51,739 nt of DNA from Candidatus Ancillula glyptotermitis (GCA_031268675.1 JAIRWY010000082.1:1-51739); one strand, 5' to 3'; counted from the stretch's first letter, positions 11,301 to 26,300 are shown. Numbers and translations: made by a program. Notes: generated by a model not told the origin, from the sequence alone.

Positions 11301-14300
11301 TGAAACACTGAGCTTGACCTCAAATGTTGATGGAAAGCTTCTGGTTACTGGTGTATCTGGAGAAGATGCTGATACTGATGTATTTAGCGGAGTAGTTGCA
11401 AATACAACACTTCTTAATTGGGTGAACTTACCATCTGGTTTTAACTATAGACTTGCTGAAGTCTCTGCACCTACAGGATATATTGCAATTGACGGTTATT
11501 TCATAATTTCTAGTGGTACAACTTCTATTTCTGTTATACAGTATGATACAACTGGCGCTGTTGTGAGCGAGAATAGTAATCTTTCTGGGCTTGCGTATAC
11601 TGCTAGTACACAAACAACTCCTAGTAAAATTACAGGCAATATTATAAATAGACCTTACTATTCATTCAAGATTAAGAAAGTTGATGACAGTGATGAACCA
11701 CGTGCATTAGAAGGTGCTAAATTTGTGCTTTTCTCGTATGCTGGTGGTGCATTTAATAGTACTAATTTGACAGAAGTTAATGATAATACTAATTGTGTGG
11801 AATATTCACCTGCTAGTGGGTATAATGCTGGCAAAGCGTTTAGCTGTTCTAAATCAACTAGTGCTGATGGACTTGCATCTTGGAGTGGGCTAAAGCCAGG
11901 TAATTATGTGCTAGAGGAAGTTTTGGCACCAAAGGGTTATGAATTCCCTGGTGAGGTTGAGAGGCTCATTTATTATGTGAAGATTGCTGTGGGAGGTAGT
12001 TCAACTATTGCAAAAGTTAATCTTGGAACTTATCAACTTATTGGTGAGAGCAGTCTAGTATCAAAAGAATCAGAAGCAACTCCATTCCCAATTATAGAGA
12101 ATCCAAATCATACTGTTACTTTTTCTGGTTTGAATGATTATGAATATGCCGCAGCTGTTGAAAACAGTCGAATTTTCAGCATTGATGTAACTAAAAAGGA
12201 TCCTTATGGTGACAGTGCGATAACTTCATCAGAGGTTCGTTTTACGCTTGATAGTTGTGCTATTGGCACTGGATTTAATCCTAATACACCATCTACTGTT
12301 GGAACATGTAGTAGCAAAGGCACGTTTAAATTTGATGTTAATGGAAAATTAATCTATACTATTGTTGGTTCAATGTCGTTAAGTGACTTTTATTCGGACA
12401 AAAACCATATATTCAAATTAACTGAGACAGTTGTTCCAGACGGATATCGCTCAAACATGCTTGGATCGTATTACTTATTCTATTGGGATTCTTCGGCGAA
12501 TGAAGGAAGTGGAGGAGTTGGTGTTAAGGGATTTTATGCTGATGGAACTGCAATCTCAGAGGATATTTTGAAACCTAGTTCAGTAGTATGCGTAGATAGT
12601 GAACCTGGAGCCTGCAGTACCAACTCACATAATGCAACAATGTATAATGCAACAATATATAATGCGCCAGAATTTGGGTTTAGTCTGCTAAAAATCGATG
12701 CGGATAATAGCAATGCTGTTATGTCTGGTGTTACATTTAATGCATCTAAAATAAATAGTAAGACGGTTGGAGATGGATCTGCTACTACTACTGATGTATG
12801 TAGTTCCTTAGGCGGAACTGGTAATGATGCAATATCGGTTTTTGGTGTTGATCCAACAAGTAATCATACGAGTGTGACTAATGAATCTGGTGTGGCTAGT
12901 TTTACGGGGCTTGATGCTGGTTGCTATATAGTTAATGAAGAATCAATTCCAAGCGGTTATCTACATTATAACTACTCTTGGGTTGTGAATTTTGTTCCAG
13001 AAAATGGAACAAATGGAGCAAAGGTTGAGATCTGGAAGTATAAAGATGCCGATGTCCAAACAGTTCCTGGTAGCTTTAGAATTGACACTACTGTAAATCC
13101 TGTAAACGTTGTTGCAAAAACCGATGCACTTTCTATTGGTAGCGGTAGTTTTATTGGTTATACAGCATCAACTAGTGGTGATAATGCGTATTCTGATGAT
13201 GCTAATGGGAATTTTGTTGTTAAGAATAAAAGAGGTTATAGAGTAAATATTGTAAAGAAGGACAATGCTAAAACTGGGGAGACTTATACTGCACTTCAAG
13301 GTGCTAGTTTTAGGCTGTACGTTTGCGCTCAAGATACAAATTTAGGAAATTATGACCACACTTCACTGCCTAGTGGTTGTAATAATGTTATTGGTACATA
13401 TACAACTGGCACAAGTGGAGATACTGATAGCAGTAATAACAGCTTGAGTAATTACTTGTTCAATCCAGACCGCGACTATTTAATTCAGGAAATTGGTGCA
13501 CCTGCAGGCTATAACTTGAAGACTGGATATGGCAAGATCAGTTATTCTTCTGCAGGAAGCCAAGCAATTATTAGTTTTGCTACTCCAACTTCAACTACAC
13601 TAAGTGACAAAATCTGCATTACTGATGGAGGTACAACAACATGCAATACTTCTGATACTTCTGATACTTCTGAAGGCTGGAGTTCCACTGGTGTTGAAGG
13701 CGATCCTGTACTTGGAAAATTGCAAACAACTATTTATGACATTGCATCAGAAGATCAAACCGTCATACTATTCAATAAATCTTTAGCAGGTGCAAGTAAT
13801 GATGATGCTTTTTCATCTGAAAGTGGGATTAAATTTGAGCTGAAGCCTTCAGATGCACTAGGTAATGTATTAGATAATGGACCTGCTTATTTGGCTGAAC
13901 CAGACTATACTAGTGAGGGAAATACTAAATATGGCTATGCAATTAAAAATGTAGTCATTTCACCTTCTGTAAGTAGCGGTGAATGTGGTGCTGGTGCAGG
14001 CACAAATTACAATGCAAATTGCACTAATGGGGCAGGAGAAATAAAGAGTGGCTATTTCTTGTTGAAAGAAACCGATACAGTGAGTGGCTATGCAAAAGTT
14101 GCATATCTTTTGAACATTAGATTTGATTGTGCATTGCTGACTACACATAGTGATTGCGATACTGATCCTGCAAAACATAGCACAATTCAGCGAGTTATCT
14201 ATAATGCTAGTGGTGAAATTGCCTCTATTTCTGATCCTATAAAGATTGCTAGTGGTTCTGGTCATGATGCAATTGAAACTGTTTGTTATAGTGGTAAATA

Positions 14301-17300
14301 TATTGATAGTGATAGTTCTACTACCAGTTGCGATGGAGGTGCAACTGGAGGAAGGAAATATGTTACTGCATTATTCCCGCAAGAAGATTATTTCAGCAGT
14401 GTTATGGGAACTACTGGAAGCCCTGGTACAGCTGGAAAATGTCCTGATCCAGAAGGAGAAGGACAGACTGCAACTTGTACCTTAGCGAATTTCATGCCTA
14501 CTTCTAGTCTTGCAAATCCAAAAGTGTTCTTTATTGATCCTACAAAAGTAATTAAGGGTGCTGCTTCTACTGGTGCAGAAGGAGTAAAATTTAGATTATA
14601 CGATACTGGTACTAGTAATGCAACTGGGTACGTCACTAGTAGTACTGAGAAGACACTAGTTGTTCAATGTACTGTTAATTCTAGTGGTGGGTGTAAATTT
14701 ACTCCAAGTGGTTCTGAAAGTGAAATAGAGCTTAAAAATGTTCCATTGTCAAGTGACAGACAATATCAATTGGAGGAAGAGCCTACGACTATTTTTACTC
14801 CTCCTAATGGTGTATGGCACATTCGTTATGTGTTGAATGCTGCAACTGAAGGTAGCTATGCGAACAAGAATATTATTATTGAATATACTGGTAGTGATAG
14901 TTCTGATGTATTTAGTACTTATACTGAAAGCACTGAGAGTGAAGGTGGTCCTAAAATTGCAGGATTTACTATTACTAATGTACCATACTATTCATTTGTC
15001 TTCACCAAAAAAGATCTACATTCTGAGCAAACACTTAATGACATTAGATTTACAGTTAAGGGATTGGGCGTTGATGCAACTATCACTACTAGTGGTGATA
15101 ATACTGGATCAGTTGCTGTCGCTGGAGCGGGGGGTGAAGGTTTATATTCTAAGTCATTTTATTCTGGAGTATGCACTGGCAGTAAAGATACCAGTCATCC
15201 AGGACAAGTTTGTATAAACGAAATTCCGCGCGGAAGATATTTAATACAAGAATACACTAGTTCATTAAGTGATGGCAAGTATATGAGTAGTAAAAGTGCT
15301 ATTTTATTGGTTGTTGAAGATATGAAAATGACTGTTTATAGTGGTGAAGTTGATGCAAATGATGAAAATTTCAGCTTTACTTCAAAAACTGAGTACAGTA
15401 GTCTTTCTAAAATTCTTGATGATAAATATTACGGTGTTGATAGTGTTGCTAGTGGCCTAGTTTACAATGATAAGCCGAAGTTGGCAATTGGCATGAAGAA
15501 GTATGCCGAAGGCGCGGATTCAAATATACCTCTTAATAATCAGGAGTTCGCTTTGAAACAACTCAGTTCATTTACTGTTGAGGATAGTGCTACAACGGTC
15601 GCAGAACTTGTAGATGGTTTTGCCCAAACTGCATATTCTGGGCATTGTGATGAAATAACTGGAATAACTAATTCAAGAACTGATTCAATTTTGACTCCAG
15701 GTGCAGTTTGTTTCACAGGTATTGAGGATAATCCTGCTTCAGCAGATGTTAGTACGAGTTATTTTATGGTACAAGAAAAATATGTTGATAGTGGTGTGTA
15801 TTTACCAAATAATAAGGTTTTGCTCATTAAAGTTACTAGATCAGATGGTTTTACTACAGGCGTTACTTCAAAAATTGAGTACTATACTGGTACACTTGGC
15901 AGTAGTGGATCAGTTACGAACGTTAGTAATGTCAAGGAAATCAGCAGTTTCAATCCAATATTCACTGGTGGTGTAACTAATAATAATTTAGGCTTTATAG
16001 GTCTTGATCAAGTTCCTACTACTGAAATTTCTGGTGCTCAGGATGCTCAGGATGTTGTTAATTATAAGAAGTTCGGTTTTGCGTTCAATAAGCGCGAAAC
16101 TGGGACAAATACGCCCCTTAGTGATTGGAAGTTCGACTTACAGCAGTTGCAGTTATTAGAAAGTGGTAGTATTACCATTGGCACTGATAAATATACCACT
16201 GCGGGTTCTCCAATTAGTAAAATTTCTGGAACATGTACGAATTCATCGGATCTAAATGCAGGTGCAGTTTGTTTTGAGAACTTAGATGCTGGAACTTATC
16301 TATTAACTGAAGAGTCTAAATCTACTACTACTAAATATGCAGAGTATCCGAACCAGTTCTTGATAACACTTACATTTGATAGTAGTAGTGTCGCTCGTAC
16401 GATAACAATACAACCTTTGACTAGAACAACTGTTGATACTTATAGTACTAGCGGAAGTTCTTACAATTATTCTAGCAGTGGTGAACCTTCTACTGTGGTT
16501 CCTGTACTCGCGGATGCATATTATGGTTTTGATACAACTAGTGCTTCTCCAACTGATGATAGTGTATTTAGGGTGATGAATACTCCAGAGTTCAAGATTG
16601 ATCCAACTAAGTACAATGGTAATACAAATGCTGCACTTTCTGGTGCTCAATTCACACTACAGGAATATTCAGATTCAGCATTATCAACTGAAGTAACAAC
16701 GAACAGCAAGTTGTACGGTGAGGGTGCTGCAAGAACATTTACAACAGATGCAAATGGAAAGCTAGTTTCTGACGAGGTAGAGCTCAAGAATATAGAGCTA
16801 AATGCAAGCCATTACTACAAGTTGACTGAAACTGCGGCTCCTGCGGGCTTTGATTCAACAGCGAATAATTCTTATTGGAAGATTTGGTATTCAACGAAGT
16901 ACACACAGGTGAGTGTTGAAAGATATAGTGCAAGTGGTGAGCAGCCATCTCATACATACACTTTGCAACCAGTTAGTAGTCGCACTGGTGTAAATTATCA
17001 AATTGCTTATTATTCTACTGCAACTACTGGTCGTGTTGGTGAGCAAACAATTTCATTTGATATCTCCAACTCGCCTAGATTTGGTTTTAGCTTGGTGAAA
17101 AAAGACTCTGTCACTGGTGCAGTTATGCAAAATGCTGGTTTTGACATGTATTCACATACACCTGGTGCAGATTATACACCTAGTGGTTCTGCGCTTAATG
17201 GTGAGTCTAAGTACACAACTGACGAAAGCGGAAAAATTACACTAGCAGATTTACCTGCTGGTGAGTATATACTTTATGAAAGTGCTGTTCCTGATAATTA

Positions 17301-20300
17301 TCTATCTAATTTTGGCTATTTGATTAAAATTACTCAAGATGGCACAAGTACTATTTCTCTGATTACTGGCGCAAGGACATTGGGAGATACTACTAATCTT
17401 ACAACTACTGGAGATAATGATGTTCTTAAAAATGAACGCTACTGGAAGATTGATCCAAAGAAGGTTGATGATTCTGCGACTCCTTCTGCAATAAGTGGTG
17501 TTCAGTTCTACTTATGGGATTGTGGTACTGGTGTAAATGCAGATGCGTGTGCTAGTTTTGGCTCTGGTACTCCTGCTAATACAGATGTTTATACAACTTC
17601 TGATGATGGAAAATTATATCAAGTTGCTGCTACGAAAGTTGGTGCTATTAGCAGCCGAGAGTTTAAGTCAAATCATGTCTATAAACTTGTTGAAAAATCA
17701 GTTCCAGCAAATTATAATCCTAGTTCAGTTGGAAGGTATTGGATTTTCTATTTAGGTACTAGTGGATCACCATACGCATGGGATAACAGTTTAACTGTTA
17801 ATGCATTTAGTAATACAGGCTCTGAAATATCTGCCCCTAGTGTATCTACTGATGCAAGTGATGCAAATACTTGGACATGGAGTATTGTTAATCCACGAGT
17901 TTTCAGTTTGGAGTTCCCAAAAGTTGATGCTGATACTGGAATTCCAATACCAGGTACTGAGTTTAGCATATACAGTGCATCTGAAAGTTCTGGTAGTTAT
18001 AGTGTTTCTGGTTCTGCACTAACTATATGCAGTGCTTCAACAACTTGTATAACTAATCAGTCTGGTATTTTGACTACTGACAAGGTTCTAGGCAAGGGAA
18101 CTTATATACTACAAGAGCATACTCCTGCAGATGGTTGGAGTAGTAGTAAGAACGTGGATCAGGCATGGCTACTGGAGATTGCGGTTAGTAGTGAAGCATA
18201 TACACTTACTAAATTGACATATTCTGGTAGTAGTTATACTAAGATTGGGGATGGTATTGCGCTGAATGCAGACACAAATAACAAGTTGACGGCATCTAGC
18301 GATTGGAAAATGACGAACGAGAGGAAGTTTACACTAGACTTGACTAAGAAGGATGTGGAAGCGAAAACTGTCGTACTTTCTGGTGCTCAATTCACACTAC
18401 AGGAATATTCAGATTCAGCATTATCAACTGAAGTAACAACGAACACCAAGTTGTACGATTCTGATAATGCAAGAACATTTACAACAGATGCAAATGGAAA
18501 GCTAGTTTCTAACGAGGTAGAGCTCAAGAATATAGAGCTAAATGCAAGCCATTACTACAAGTTGATTGAAACTGCGGCTCCAGAGGGATATCGCATAGCG
18601 GGCAGTGTGTACTACAAGATTTTCTTCTCACCAGCATATTCCAAGATTGTTGTACAAAGAATAGATGGAGCGAACATCCGCGAGAGTTATGTTGATGTTT
18701 CGTCGCAAAGTCAGAATTTCGGAATTCCGAGCGATAGTATTAGCAACTTGGTGTTTGACCCTGCTGGATCTAAAACTTATAATAAATCAACTGGCGGTTC
18801 TAATACTAACGCTAATGATGAACTGGCATTTGACATTTACAATGAGCCTGTGTACAAGATTAACTTCACTAAAGTAGATTCAATAAATACTAGCACAAAG
18901 CTTTCGGGCGCTGCTTTTACACTCTACAAGCATACTAGAACTGATGGTATTTATCAAGAAGTAGAAAGTGAAAAAGTTGGTGAAGTTACTTCTGCAGAAA
19001 GTACTGGTATAATCGAATTTGCTAACTTAAAGAGTGGAAAATACATTCTTGTTGAGAATTCTGCACCTAGTGGCTATGATATTGTAACAAAGAAGTACTT
19101 GGTGGAAATTCCAGTTGGTTATTCTGGTTCTAGTGCGAATATAACTATTCAGAATATTACTGAAAATGCTCTATCTGGTAGTTCGGAAAATATAGTTGAA
19201 AATTCGCATGTATTAGGACATGATATTGTGAACATTCCAAACTTCCATATTAATCCTGTTAAGGTTGATAGTACTAATGAAGACACTAAATTATCAGGTG
19301 CAAAGTTCAATTTCTATCGCTTTAACAGTGCTGTGGAGTTCAGTTCATTAAATGCAGCTGGGTTTACTTCTGCAAGTAAAACTCTTTTATCTACATGGTA
19401 TTCAAAAGCAGATGGAACGCTTTTTAGATGTTCAAATGGATCTATACCTGCTTCGTATGCTGATTCTGGTACTTGTAATAGTGGAACAGTTGTGAACTTG
19501 AGCAGTGAGACTCTTAGTGCTGCAAATCAGTATGCTTTAGTTGAGGAAGTTCCTCCTAGTGGTTATACAATTACTGATGCAATTCATTTAGTTGGATATA
19601 ACAGTGTGTACAAAATTGAAACTTCTACTACTTCTTCTGTTTCTACTACACAAATAAATGCTGGCGGAACAATTGGATGGAATATTGCGAACGCTCAAAG
19701 TCCAGTAAAAGCTAAAATCAAGATCACAAAGTATGGGCAGTTAAATTCTGGTGATCCGTACAAACTAGATGATATAAAATTCAAGTTGTATAATAGTGAT
19801 GGAACATTTAACAAGTTGAGTCAAGTCGGCTCAGAGATGACGACAGCAAGTGGTGGAGTTATTGAGTTGAATAATTTAAGTCCAGGCTATTATTTACTTG
19901 AAGAAAGTGGAACCGCAATTGGATATAATTTACTTGAAGATAAGTATATCATTCATTTTGATTCAATAACTGCTGGTGCGAAGACAATTTCTATTCAACG
20001 TCTATCTTCTCCTGCTACAACAGTATGGACGAAAGTGATAGAACATTCTGATGATTTAGATACTTCTGGCTATGATTTTGGAACAGTTGATGATAAGACT
20101 AATGCTAGCGGTGAGGCTATATCTGGTGATAAGGTGCTGATAAATAAAGTCACTACATATAGACTTCAACTCACAAAAGTAAACCAGGCAGATTTTGCAT
20201 TATCTGGTGCTAAATTTGTGTTGATTTCACAGACTACTGGAAAAGTAAGCAATGGAGAAGATCCTTCTACAGGTACTAATTTCACATACCAATGTATATC

Positions 20301-23300
20301 AGACAACAACGGTAAGTGCATCTTCACGAATGTACCAGCAGATACTTATAAGCTGTATGAGGTTTCTGCACCAAGCGGTTATTCTATACCTAGTGATTAT
20401 GCTGCAGGTAGTGGTAAGGAAGTTGTTATTGGCAGTACAGAGGCTGATAATACACTTCTTTATTACAGTAACTCAGGCAGTTCAACATCTACAAGTTATA
20501 CGGCTGAGTCCAATAAGGTTGTTGATCCTCCCAAATTGGATTTAAATATTGTGAAGTATAGGACAAGTACTACTGGTGCGAATGCGGAAGGTACAAATTC
20601 TGTTTATGGAAATCGCAGTGCAAGTTTCGCAATCTGTGAATCGGAAACTGGTCATACATGTGTTGATTCTCCAGCTACTACTACTACTACTACTAATTCT
20701 GATACTGGAATAAGCGATGTATATCCAATTGCAGATATTACCAAGAAATATAAAGTAGTTGAGACTACTCCACCAACTGGTTATCAAGCACTAGAAGGAT
20801 ATTTCATTGTATCATTTAGTAGTTCTTCCGCTAGTTATGCACCTTCTCTACAATATTGCACATCGGATAGTAGTTGTCGAGCAGTTAGTCAGCGTGTGGA
20901 TGCACCAACTGGGTCATTTACTGATTGGAATTGGTACAAGTATGCAGATAATGTAATTAGTATACCATTTGCGAATAAACCAAAAGCATTTGAGCTGAAG
21001 CTTACTAAATATCAAGGAGTTTCTGAGAAGCTTGCGGGTGCAGAATTTGGGCTTGCTGAGCTTAATGGAGATCCAACTTCAACTGCGCAAGTATTGAAAA
21101 CTGGAGGAATTCGGAAAACCTCTGGATCTAATTCAGGCGGAGTCGTTGAATTTTCAGGCGTTAATATTGGCTGGTATGTTCTGAGTGAAACACATATTCC
21201 TGATGGATATTCACTTCCAGAGTTTGACTCAAAGCATCCTCTGCGTATTGTATACTTTGGATTTGATACAGCTTCTGGATCTCCAGTGGCATATGTTTCA
21301 TACGCAACAGGTAGTTTAGTTGATGGTATTAAAGTTGACACAACTGTGTATAGCGATCAACGTGCATATCCAAAGACTGCAAATACTGCTTTGTGCCCTA
21401 CTGTTGATAATGCTGTTGTATGTTCTGTGAGTGCAAATGATGCAAATGTATATAGTGTAGCATTCCCAGACAAAACTGCAAGTTCTGGAAGTGACAATGT
21501 GTTCTTGAATGAGAGGGCATATGGATTGAGAATTGCTAAATATGCTGTTCAAACTGATGGTTCATTAAGTGCCCCAATCACATATACTGGTTCCTCAAGG
21601 CGCCCAGCCAAGTTCAAGGTTGAGTATTATTCTGCTCGTGATGCAAGTAATAAGCCTAGTGGAAGTGTTACAACTACTTATACTAAGGAAACCGATAGTA
21701 GTGGTTATGCGGATATCTTAAATGGCGAGCGCCTGGATTATATGGGTAGTGGAATATACAAGATTACTGAGGAATCTGCACCTATTGGATATAGTTCACT
21801 CCCAGCAGGTAGTTTCTATTTACTGTACTTTACAACTTCTGGTAGCGATATGTATGCGCATGTTGATTATTATAATTCTGCTTCTGCTAGTTCTGTGAGT
21901 ATTTATAACCAAGTCATAGGAACACCAACCACAATTGGAGGTACTGGAACAGGTGCTGCTTGCCCATCAAGTGAAGGAGTACCTGAAAAACCTGCTGATG
22001 GTATGCAAACTTGTGTTGAATATTCTGCTGGTGCGAATTCAGTATTCACAGTAGATGTTCCAAATAAGCCCGAAACTTACGCAATCAAGTTCAAGAAAAA
22101 TACAGAACATGGATATGCACTACAAAATGCGCAGTTTGCTATTACTCCTGCTTCTTACGATGGAGCAACTGGTGCTATAACTGCCGCTGGGGATGATATA
22201 CCTCGATCGTCTGATTCAGATGGTTCAGTGAATGTCTCTGGAATTGGTGAAGGATACTATATAGTTAAGGAAAATACTGCACCAACTGGATATTTCAAGA
22301 GCAAGGATCTATTTGCAATACATGTATATGCAAGTTTTGCCTCTGGAAATACAATTAAAGTTGATGTTGCTTCTATTCGTGAAAATGGTGCTGCATATCA
22401 AATTATTGGTTCATTTTCTGGTGGTTATGAGCGGACTGGCAATGTATTCAATTTAGATGGATCTAACGGAAAACCTACTGTTGTATTTACGAATATGAAG
22501 AAGTATCAACTAGAACTTTTCAAAACTGCAGAAAATCTAGGCAAGATACCATCAGATGTTTGTAAAAATAATGGTGTTGATTGTGCGAAATTTGAAGTTC
22601 AGCAGTATCTGAATAATGAACCAGTGGGCAGTCCTTTGGCAACTGGAATTATGCAGCCAGATGGAACTGTTGTATGGAAGGATGCTGGTTCTATTACTAC
22701 ACATGCAGAGCTTGATGTTGATAAAGTCTACCGTATTACAGAAACGGTTGCACCTATAGGCTATAATATCTTTGAGGGTTATTTGGAGATTTCATTTGCT
22801 CAGAGAAATGCTAATGGAGTTCATTATTATCCAGTAATCAATTGGGTAAATGGCGCAACTACCACTCCTATAAATAACAACGAGATTAGTTTAGTTGAAG
22901 GTTTTTCTGGCGATTATACTTTCAACACAGGGTTCAACAGTGGTGACTTTAATAGTTCAACATCTACAGTTCATTGTAATGTTACTGCAATTAGCATTAG
23001 TGGAGTTCCTTCAAGTATATGTTCAGCTTCTGTGGAGTCAAGTTTACCTGAGGTTGCTGGTTTAATTGGTATTGAAATTCCGAACCATTACCGCACATTC
23101 ACCGTTGACTTCAATAAGGTTGATGAGAGAGATAGTACGAGGGGAATTCCTAATTTCACGTTCAATTTGACCAAGATTAGTTCATATTCTGGTACTTCTT
23201 CGCACTTACATTCTTCTGGAGTCACTTTAAGCACAGAGCTTGCAGATAAATACACCGCTGTTTCAAATAGTCAAGGTTTAGTTTCGTTTGCTGGATTACA

Positions 23301-26300
23301 TGCAGGTGATTATGTGCTTGAAGAAACTGCGCCTCAATCTGATCCAAAATACAAGGTTGCAAATATTGAGAAGTGGATAGTAAGTATTAGAGATGATGTT
23401 TATACTGCTGAAGATCATAAGGGACATGTGTACTGGACTAATTTGACAAAAGCTCAAACAGAGGATGATTCTACAATTATTAAGTATCCACAAGTACTAG
23501 ATACTTCATATTCTGGTGCAAAATTGAATACTAGTGGGCAAATTGATCCTGCTTCTGACTCAGGTTCAGAAGGATGGAATACGGCAAGTGTTAGTTTGAG
23601 TAATGCCCAGAAATTCAATAGTATAAATATTGGTGTTCTAGGAAATTACAAGAACCCTGAGACCTTGACTGTTAAACTGAACAAGGTGGATTCGGAAACT
23701 GGTAAGCCTCTGCCTGTTAAGATAAATGACGGTTCTACATCCAAAAACCTTAAACCAGCAACTTTTTCAATATACAAGTGCAAGAACGCTGTACCTACTG
23801 TTGTTGGAGACTGTAGAATTGCTATAGATGAAACTAATAGTTTTAAAGCTGGTGCTGATGGGACTATATCGTTAGATGATCTTGAATTCTCAACCACTCA
23901 AGTTTACCGCTTAGTTGAATTGACTGGTGATGAAAACTTCCCAGAAGGGTACTTAAAGCCTGCTGCGAATTCATTCTACTTGCTCTCCTTTAAGACTGAA
24001 GGTGGGATCACAGTGCCAGTGCTAAAATACTACACAGGTGGAACTTTGAGCTCCGATTCCATTGCGGATGTTGATGGTTCTATCACTAGTTGTACTCCAT
24101 CAGATGCATCTGCAACTCAAGAGGCAGGAACTTGCCAAGTTATACAAATTGGTCCTTTAACTCCTGATGAGGCAAGGGCTGATGGTAATAATGAGAAGAA
24201 GTGGGCATTTAATCGTGGACAGAAATTCAGTTGGAATAGTGAAACAAATGCGCTAGAGTACAATGTGCCTAATGTTTCTAAACCATTTGATTTCTCCTTC
24301 TACAAGGTTGACCGCGATAAAACATACTGTCCAAATACATCTGGTGGTGTTGATAATGCGCCTTCAACTAATTCTGGTAGTGGATCCACTTGGTTAACAC
24401 CAGGTACAACTGGTTGCCATGCTGTTGATAATGTACGTTTCAGTTTCTGGAATGTTACACCAACTGGTAAAGAGATGATTGATGAGAATAATAACGGATA
24501 TCCAGTTGTTGATCATATTCCAGCGACCCCAACGCTTAAAGATGGTTATGCCGCTGTTTTTGAGAACACAGTTATTGATCAAGGCGTAAACAGCGGTAAG
24601 TCATATTCTGAAGCATTTGGAAGTAGAGCACTTGCTGTGTACTGTTACATCAACAAAGATGGATGTGAAGATAATGCTGAATTTCCAACATCTGTTGCAG
24701 ATAGAAGGCTCTCAGATCGTGACATATACTCTGGGCGTGAAGCGAATAGAAGTGACTATGATTTAGACTCTAATGGTTATGCTTTACCAGGAAAATACTG
24801 GACAACGGAGACTCTACAAGCAAAATATGGTGCAGATACTAAGAATGTTCCAAGCGGTTTCGTTGGACTTGAAGATATGCATCCAGGTTGGTACATTATG
24901 CAAGAAACGAAAGCTCCGCTAGAATATGTACAAGATATGACATTGTACTTGATTCACTTCACACCAGGTCTTGATGGGACTGAGAATAACGGTGCAAATG
25001 CCACATATCGGCTTGGACATTATGCAGTGTGTTCAGCTGGTGACACCACATGTTATCCTGGTAAGATTATCTGGGAAAGTGTTGAGCACTCATTTGTTAC
25101 TAGTCGTTTTTACTACAACGAAACAGATAATGAGCATGTTGTTGTTGGAAATGACCTGTTAAACGACAAGCGTTATATCCTCAACATTTATGGAACTGAC
25201 TATGATAATAAAGAGCGCTTGCGTCCAGAGAATACAGATGATGTTGATTTAAGCATGCATTTTGTCGTTCAAGAGCAGTGTACTGAGACGGTTACTGTTG
25301 ATCCAACTTGTGTTGATGGCTGGAGAAAGTATGATTCTTCATCTACTAAGAAAGGTCAAGATGGATGGGCAACTTCTGATTATTTAACTGATTCTCAAAA
25401 GGAACTTGATCCAGTTCTTGAAGAAAAGCTGTACTTGGAAGCAATATATGCAAGTGGTGTTAATCTAGGTACGAATATTGGTGATGATTCTAAAGATAAA
25501 TGCGTAAACGACTCTGGTCCTGAGACTGGTGAGCCTCCTCGTGATAAATGTTCAGATATTGTACTTAACATTTTGACCAATTTAACGATTGATGAATATA
25601 AAGAGTTGCTGGTAACTGAACTTGCTGATTTACTTGCTGAACAAGCACATAAAGGTGGTAGTACCGATGAAACTGGTGGTGTTAAATATACTGGATTGAA
25701 TGGACGAGATTGGTGTGAATCAAATTCCACATGTAAAACGCAGGTACAAGGTATTGTACAAGGTATTTTAGGCGTTCCATCTTTTGTTGATGAAAGTGGA
25801 AATCTTGTCACAACTGGTGGCGAAAATACTGGAATTCCAAAAGACGGAGGCGGTACTTATACAACAAATGAAATTGTTGCTATTCCGATTTTTGAAAAAG
25901 CAGCACTTGAGACAAAAGTTGTTTCTGATAGCATTAAAGAGGCATGTTTAGCAAATGCTGAATGTACTGATTATTACAATGTTCATCATCCTGAATATGA
26001 AGCTTCTCTATATGCAGGACCAGCATTTAAGCGCGGAGTTGCATACAAGATCAGCATTGATAAAGATGTTCCTGAACCATACCGTTCAAGTATGGCTAAA
26101 GGAGCGTATTTTACGGTAATAGTTTGTAATTATGGTGAAAAAGCTGATAATGGTGGAGTTGCACCAGATTATATTGGAACAAAAGCTCCAACTTGTGTAA
26201 AAGATGACAGCTATGATAGTGCTTCACCATTTGGACTAGGCGATAAAGGGCATAGCGGAGTTACTCCACACTCAGTGAATAATGTTAGTGTATATGGTTT

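Larger units (their letters stand above)
5788..24960 (+). repeat. Array of about 38 SpaA/Cna-B-like modules, largely alternating A/B types
   Basis: Module starts, read from the first-strand Lys motif, are near 5788, 6346, 6820, 7310, 7789, 8220, 8887, 9353, 9832, 10255, 10757, 11190, 11655, 12171, 12670, 13234, 13756, 14526, 14986, 15479, 16069, 16590, 17078, 17440, 17899, 18325, 18850, 19242, 19708, 20156, 20533, 20985, 21519, 22076, 22501, 23096, 23666 and 24285. Type A has a G.V.F..L..G(Y/C)Y(L/I)(L/V)EE turn. Type B usually has Asp or Asn three residues before the Lys, a GKL strand and a YxLxExxxPxGY turn without the preceding glycine turn. The types alternate except around 14986-16069 and near 20156. 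Protein sequences are strongly diverged, so the array is old. Confidence 0.85.

Noticed and set aside
5788-24960. Tandem repeats as a CRISPR or short-repeat DNA array
   Set aside because: The periodicity is at protein level (about 168 residues) and DNA identity is low, apart from one 207-bp pair. There are no short identical repeats with spacers.
25395-25811. Antisense ORF of 138 codons within the giant gene, and similar antisense ORFs elsewhere
   Set aside because: These are shadows of the sense reading frame. They show Ser/Leu/Ile-rich composition, no ribosome sites and no family motifs.
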